Shown: piece by piece, positions 59,659 through 64,000 of the stretch
Position numbering within the stretch: position 1 is the stretch's first letter
Layout of the letters: the number at the start of each line of letters is the position of its first letter
DNA from: Velamenicoccus sp964471325
GTDB lineage: Bacteria; Omnitrophota; Gorgyraeia; Velamenicoccales; Velamenicoccaceae
Assembly: GCA_964471325.1 (NCBI GenBank)
Contig: CAYYFL010000006.1
Coordinates: 1-64,000 of the forward strand
DNA length: 64,000 nt
Reading direction: 5' to 3'
The notes under the pieces: model-generated
Told to the model about the DNA's origin: nothing
The model's input: the letters and a program-made list of their open reading frames with translations, nothing else
The model's database searches: none
Translations under genes and position numbers: made by a program

Positions 59659-62430
59659 ATGTTGATGCTCAAGAGAACGTTGTCATTGTTGATTGTTGCT
59701 GCGATCATCATCCCGCCCCAGGCCGCCTTTGCCTTTTCTCCGACTTCCCAGTATCTCGTAGAGACAGCCATGACGTATTATAACATGGGCTGTTATCAGG
59801 AAGCTCTGCACGAATTCAACAAGGCGCTTCTTGTCGATCCGGAGAATGCCGATGCCCAATATTATATCTCTAAAATAAATGCGACAAATGAAGCGGTGAG
59901 TTCGCCGCGTAGCGCCGTCATTGCCGAAATGCTGGATGCGCAGGAGGGCGTGGCATCCCAAAAGCGGGTCCAGGCGAGCCGCGAAGAGATCGTCAACCGT
60001 CAATTAGCGGAGTTCTCAAGAAAGCCGGGATCCGAGGCGGCGCCATCTGGCCGAGGGGCGCAGCATGCCGGCGAAGAGGGCTTTTCGGGGCAGCGGGTTT
60101 CGGACTATGCGACTATTTCAGGTGAATATCAGGCGGCCATGGGGGTACGTTCGCCGGATGAGTTCATTTGGAAAGAAGCCAATGCCGATTTGAATGAGCG
60201 TAACTACAGGATTCTTTTCAGCGATACGCGTTATAACACGTTCGACCCCGCCATCTACGATCGCCTTCGTTTTATCATCGACACCAAACCTCAGTCAGTT
60301 TCAGATGGTTCGTTGACGGCCCACACCAACCTGACGATTGATCCATGGAGTTTTACGGGGAAGTCCGACAAGTTCACGGTCACCGGCGCAGGCGGTGATG
60401 CCGTCGAGGTGGAATTGAAATACTGGTCGAATACCAGCAAGACCATCAATGAAATCTACAACACGTTGAGGAATGGCGACGGCCTGGCCCTGCCGGAAAT
60501 CAAGGTGATTGACGGAATGACGTCCCCAACGACCGTTACCTCTACCTTCAAAAATACGTTTACCATTCCATCCCAGAAGATCGATCGGACTTTTATGCCC
60601 ATCAGGGAATTCTGGCTGGATTATAAGGAAGAACCCTTGAGTTTTCGGTTTTTCCCTATGGGCTTCCAGGATCAGGCGTTGACAAGCGACGATCCCCTGA
60701 ATGTTTCCAATCATCATACATGGTGGGAGGAGAGTCCTTGGTTGGCGGATTGGAAACCGGGACAGTTGAATGCCGGCGCCACGCCCGTTGATTTTACAAA
60801 AGGCCAATGGGACGATTCTCTGGCATTTTACACCCGCGACAGCGACGGCGTTCGCCTCACGGCTTTGAGAGGCGGAACACTGGCCTATGACGGCATCGAT
60901 TTTAAACTAAGGTCCACCATTGCCAGTCCCAAGAACCTCTGGGCGGATTATGACCAGTTCGAGACCTATGCGACGGCAACAAGGATGACGTATGATCTTC
61001 TGTATAACGTTGGCATCGGTTTTACGCATGCCGGACATTACGGCTTTAATGAGAGTAATTTAGACGGCCTGAACAATGTCTTTTCCTTGGACGGCAAGAT
61101 GGAACCGATCGTCGGCACCAAGTTTCTGATTCAGGCGGCGACCTCGGAATCTTCTTACGACCTTTCCGACGATATTTATGAAACCCATAAAAGCGGCCAG
61201 GCTTATTTTGTTTCCATGGTCAATAGATGGCCCTCCGAAGATCTTTATGAGCAGGATTACGGCGCGATCAGGCGCAGCCAGGATGAGACCTGGTTTTTGA
61301 AGAGCCGGTGGCGTGCCGTCCGCATGGCCCAGGGGTTTGCTGCAACCCTGTCCAATTACAGCCAGACGAGGGATGATGAATACTGGTCCCGTCATATTTC
61401 TTTCCGCAAGCACCCGTTGTACATTTACACGGGTCTGACCAAGCCTATGAAGTTCGAGGATATCGAGGCCTTTGCTATCGGCGACGGCATCGACAGCGGC
61501 CGTTCCGTCGTCAGTTGGCGGCTGGAGGGGGAAAAGAAAATATTCGAGCATTATCTCAAGGGTCTCTTTGATGTCCGTAATGTGCATAATTCCCAGACGG
61601 GCAGGTTCATCGAGAACGTCGCGCGTCTCCAGATGGAATATCCTGTGACGGATAAATTAATGACAAAATTCCTTGGCATCCGTCACAATCTGCACAAGAC
61701 GACGGCGGGCGTAGACCCATTCATTTATAACGAAGACCTGGATGCGTATGTGGTGAATTCTTCGATCGTCGGCGGACAGGATCCCTCCCTTGGAACCGTC
61801 TCCGTAGGCCTGGAGTACCAAGTGAATGAAATGGTTGCCGTGAATACGGTATATGAGCATACCAACGATTCGACGGTGGCCACAGACAATTATCCCCGGG
61901 GCTTGTTCAATGATTCCAGCTATACGACCTATGTCGAGAACGGAAAGGTTTACCGTGAGGCCATCCCCTTCCTTTACAGCCAACAGTATTTTCCTCTGCC
62001 TCCCTATGACTATTTTGATATTTATAAATTCGGCTTCAGCTTCCAGCCTACTCCCCAGCTGGAATTCTATCTTGATCTTGCCATGAACCAGTTCAAAGAA
62101 GCCGGCCAGATCGACGACAACATGAACCATTACGGCCTGGAGATCGCCTACGTCCCTACGGCCAAGCTGTCGTTTTTGTTCAAGTATGTCTATTCCCGGT
62201 GGATCGATATGCTGATGCTGAATGCGACAGGGGAGAGGATCTTCGAGTGGCACAACAATTTTTTCCTTGAGACGCGCTATAAGATGGAAAAAGGTGCGGA
62301 ATTGATCTTCGATTACGGTGTCGGCGGCATCACGCCGCTAGGATCGTCTACTTATGATCCTTTCGGCGGTTCGCTCGCGGTACTGGACACTCAGCATATT
62401 TTTAGGTTATATTATAGAAAGAGGTTTTGA
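59659..62430 (+). CDS. outer-membrane beta-barrel protein with N-terminal TPR
   Basis: 923 residues. Signal peptide about 1-26 (LSLLIVAAIIIPPQAAFA). A TPR-like pair covers about 30-75 (AMTYYNMGCYQEALHEFNKA). A linker and a long beta-rich region of alternating aromatic strands follow. The last residues RLYYRKRF end in Phe, as barrel assembly signals do. No known family was recognised. The layout suggests a large barrel, possibly a channel or glycan-export component. It overlaps the HD-GYP gene by 4 nt. Confidence 0.75.
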   Translation: MLMLKRTLSLLIVAAIIIPPQAAFAFSPTSQYLVETAMTYYNMGCYQEALHEFNKALLVDPENADAQYYISKINATNEAVSSPRSAVIAEMLDAQEGVASQKRVQASREEIVNRQLAEFSRKPGSEAAPSGRGAQHAGEEGFSGQRVSDYATISGEYQAAMGVRSPDEFIWKEANADLNERNYRILFSDTRYNTFDPAIYDRLRFIIDTKPQSVSDGSLTAHTNLTIDPWSFTGKSDKFTVTGAGGDAVEVELKYWSNTSKTINEIYNTLRNGDGLALPEIKVIDGMTSPTTVTSTFKNTFTIPSQKIDRTFMPIREFWLDYKEEPLSFRFFPMGFQDQALTSDDPLNVSNHHTWWEESPWLADWKPGQLNAGATPVDFTKGQWDDSLAFYTRDSDGVRLTALRGGTLAYDGIDFKLRSTIASPKNLWADYDQFETYATATRMTYDLLYNVGIGFTHAGHYGFNESNLDGLNNVFSLDGKMEPIVGTKFLIQAATSESSYDLSDDIYETHKSGQAYFVSMVNRWPSEDLYEQDYGAIRRSQDETWFLKSRWRAVRMAQGFAATLSNYSQTRDDEYWSRHISFRKHPLYIYTGLTKPMKFEDIEAFAIGDGIDSGRSVVSWRLEGEKKIFEHYLKGLFDVRNVHNSQTGRFIENVARLQMEYPVTDKLMTKFLGIRHNLHKTTAGVDPFIYNEDLDAYVVNSSIVGGQDPSLGTVSVGLEYQVNEMVAVNTVYEHTNDSTVATDNYPRGLFNDSSYTTYVENGKVYREAIPFLYSQQYFPLPPYDYFDIYKFGFSFQPTPQLEFYLDLAMNQFKEAGQIDDNMNHYGLEIAYVPTAKLSFLFKYVYSRWIDMLMLNATGERIFEWHNNFFLETRYKMEKGAELIFDYGVGGITPLGSSTYDPFGGSLAVLDTQHIFRLYYRKRF

Positions 62431-63647
62431 AGAAAATCCGCTCACGCTTAACAGCTTGGTTGCCTATGAGGGTCAATTATAAAAAAGAACTGGAAGAAGC
62501 GGCGAGGAACATGATCCTTGTCCATAAGCCGCATACCCTCATCCGCATGATCCTGCGGACGATTGTGCGCAAAGTTAAGATCGAACACGCAGGCACCCTC
62601 CTTTATGAAAAAACCCGCAACAGTTATATCGTTACCATCACCCGCGGCCAGGTTGGTGCAAAATTGCCGGCGGGCTTTATCCGCCTGGATTCCGATGCAC
62701 CGATCATCCGCTTTTTCCGCCACAAAGAAGCATACCGCAGTTTTTTTGAAGACGGCGCTTTGATCCTTGGCCGCGTCAATTATCTCCTGCAGAAAAAAGA
62801 GCTTTTCCATAATGATCCGGAAACGGAAAAGCTTCTGATCGCCATAAAATTTCAAATGAAGAGTTTCGATGCCGTTGTGAGTGTGCCATGTTATTTCCAG
62901 AATGATCTTCTGGGCGTCCTGATGCTGGGAGAGAAGGTCAGCAAAAAATGTTTCAAGGACGAGGAAATTGATTTTTTTATCGCCTTGGCCAACGACGTGG
63001 CCATGGCCCTGCGCAATGCCTTCCTTTTCGAGGATTTGCAGCTGGAGATCGAGCGCAATAAGCGTCTGTTTTTTGAGACGACGATGGCGTTGGCGGCGGC
63101 GATCGACGCCAAAGACCATTATACGCGCGGGCATACCAGCCGGGTGACGGAATATAGTCTGGCGATCGCCAAGCTGATTGCGGCCGATGCGAATGGAAGG
63201 AGCGACGATAAATTCTTCGAGGAACTTCATATCGCCAGCATGCTTCATGATATCGGTAAAATCGGCGTGCCCGAGTCTATCTTGAACAAGAACGGTCCCT
63301 TGACGGAAGAAGAGCGCAAAAAGATCAATGAACATTCCCTCATCGGCGCGACGATCTTGGGCCCCATCAAGAATCTGGATGGAGTGATTCTGGGCATCAA
63401 ACATCATCATGAGCGCCATGACGGCAGGGGGTATCCGGAAGGTTTGGGCGGCGAGGTTATTCCTTATATTGCCCGCATTATTTCCGTGGCGGATTCTTTT
63501 GATGCGATGACAACAGACAGGCCCTATCGTAAAGCTTTTACGCGGGATTATGCGATCGCGGAACTTGAGCGTTGCAGCGGTTCCCAGTTTCATCCCCACA
63601 TCGTTAAGGCAGCCGTAACCTTGTACAAAAGGGGGGAGCTTAAGTGA
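62427..63647 (+). CDS. GAF-HD-GYP domain protein (putative c-di-GMP phosphodiesterase)
   Basis: 406 residues from a TTG overlapping the previous stop. A GAF-like sensor domain (about 20-205, LLGVLMLGEKVSKKCFKDEE) precedes the HD-GYP domain. That domain has HTSRVTEYSLAIAK, H274-D275 in LHDIGKIGVPE, HSLIGATIL, HHHERHDGRGYPEG and ISVADSFDAMTTDRPYRKA. All metal ligands and the GYP motif are present, so hydrolysis of cyclic di-GMP is likely. The gene is coupled at both ends to its neighbours. Confidence 0.92.
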   Translation: MKKIRSRLTAWLPMRVNYKKELEEAARNMILVHKPHTLIRMILRTIVRKVKIEHAGTLLYEKTRNSYIVTITRGQVGAKLPAGFIRLDSDAPIIRFFRHKEAYRSFFEDGALILGRVNYLLQKKELFHNDPETEKLLIAIKFQMKSFDAVVSVPCYFQNDLLGVLMLGEKVSKKCFKDEEIDFFIALANDVAMALRNAFLFEDLQLEIERNKRLFFETTMALAAAIDAKDHYTRGHTSRVTEYSLAIAKLIAADANGRSDDKFFEELHIASMLHDIGKIGVPESILNKNGPLTEEERKKINEHSLIGATILGPIKNLDGVILGIKHHHERHDGRGYPEGLGGEVIPYIARIISVADSFDAMTTDRPYRKAFTRDYAIAELERCSGSQFHPHIVKAAVTLYKRGELK

Positions 63648-64000
63648 GTGCGATCCAGAATAACGACCGTTACATCGGTGCATTATTGGTTAAAGACGGC
63701 GTCATTACAGAAGGAGACCTGCAAAGGGGTTTAGATGAACAAAAGAAAAACCGCGATTTTCTGTGCACGATCCTTGTCCGGCTGGGAATGGCCAGCGAAG
63801 AAAAGATATTTTCTATCCTGTCTCTCCAAATAGGCGTCCCTTATTTAAGTTTAAAGGAACTTGCCATCGATCCATTCATTGTCAATCGGCTGCCCGGCCA
63901 TTTGGCGGCTTCTTGCCGTTGCCTGCCGGTTAAAGAGACCGGCGGAACGATGTATGTCGCCATGGCGGATCCCCTGGATTCCCAGGTGATTGATGAGATC
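63644..64000 (+). CDS. GspE/PilB-type ATPase, N-terminal part (3' end cut by window)
   Basis: 119 codons visible from GTG 63644 (GGGGGAG upstream). RYIGALLVKDGVITEGDLQR, then EQKKN, LGMASEEKIFSILSLQIGVP, CRCLPVKETGGTMYVAMADP and IDEI form the T2SSE N-terminal / MshEN domain. MshEN domains often bind c-di-GMP, which fits the upstream HD-GYP gene. The ATPase domain lies beyond the window. Overlap of 4 nt with the HD-GYP gene. Confidence 0.88.
   Translation, partial: MSAIQNNDRYIGALLVKDGVITEGDLQRGLDEQKKNRDFLCTILVRLGMASEEKIFSILSLQIGVPYLSLKELAIDPFIVNRLPGHLAASCRCLPVKETGGTMYVAMADPLDSQVIDEI

Overview
The window reads as a chromosomal segment of a Gram-negative-type bacterium. It has a large outer-membrane barrel protein, type IV pilus / type II secretion ATPase genes, and a fused ribosomal superoperon. 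The style of the genes (7TM-type sensor kinases, secreted repeat proteins, an SpvB/RHS giant protein, an unusual EF-Tu) suggests an uncultivated environmental lineage such as Omnitrophota (OP3) or a relative. That placement is an inference and was not tested by any search.

1-24.0 kb: one uninterrupted plus-strand superoperon joining the str, S10, spc and alpha operons. The order is rpoC (5' end cut by the window), rpsL, rpsG, fusA, tuf, rpsJ, rplCDWB, rpsS, rplV, rpsC, rplP, rpmC, rpsQ, rplNXE, rpsN(Z), rpsH, rplFR, rpsE, rplO, secY, adk, map, infA, rpmJ, rpsMKD, rpoA, rplQ. rpmD (L30) is missing. Several gaps carry hairpin repeats that recur elsewhere in the window.

24.0-33.0 kb: central metabolism. 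A class I aminotransferase, an aconitase-superfamily large subunit, a PilT-like ATPase, the matching small subunit, an isocitrate dehydrogenase and a malate dehydrogenase lie between two nearly identical direct repeats of about 130 bp. A dihydrolipoamide dehydrogenase, LipB and a free-standing lipoyl-domain protein follow and end at a strong terminator.

33.0-38.5 kb: a small helix-turn-helix gene, then a six-gene lipid/polyketide-type cassette: a ketosynthase homologue lacking all three catalytic residues (KS-beta/CLF-like), FabG, ACP, FabZ, an intact FabF and a thioester-reductase-like SDR. Base composition turns strongly AT-rich inside fabF and stays so through most of the following signalling genes (38.5-42.6 kb): two convergent 7TM histidine kinases and a response regulator.

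42.6-53.3 kb: an XRE-cupin regulator points away from a two-gene polymorphic-toxin-like locus. The locus holds an SpvB-domain protein and a 2030-residue RHS protein, followed by a 4-nt-overlapping membrane protein that is a good immunity candidate. The RHS C-terminal tip carries a His...Cys arrangement like permuted NlpC/P60 (LRAT-like) enzymes. Downstream DNA holds RHS debris. A consensus promoter overlapped by an inverted repeat precedes the locus.

52.5-56.2 kb: a methyltransferase, a radical SAM protein, a CgeB-like glycosyltransferase, a tiny ORF and a second methyltransferase, probably a surface-glycan or modification cluster. 56.2-64 kb: a secreted protein, a SpoVG homologue, a coiled-coil protein, a beta-propeller protein, a response regulator, a TPR/outer-membrane barrel protein, a GAF-HD-GYP phosphodiesterase and the start of a GspE/PilB-type ATPase. 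No rRNA, tRNA or CRISPR was found.
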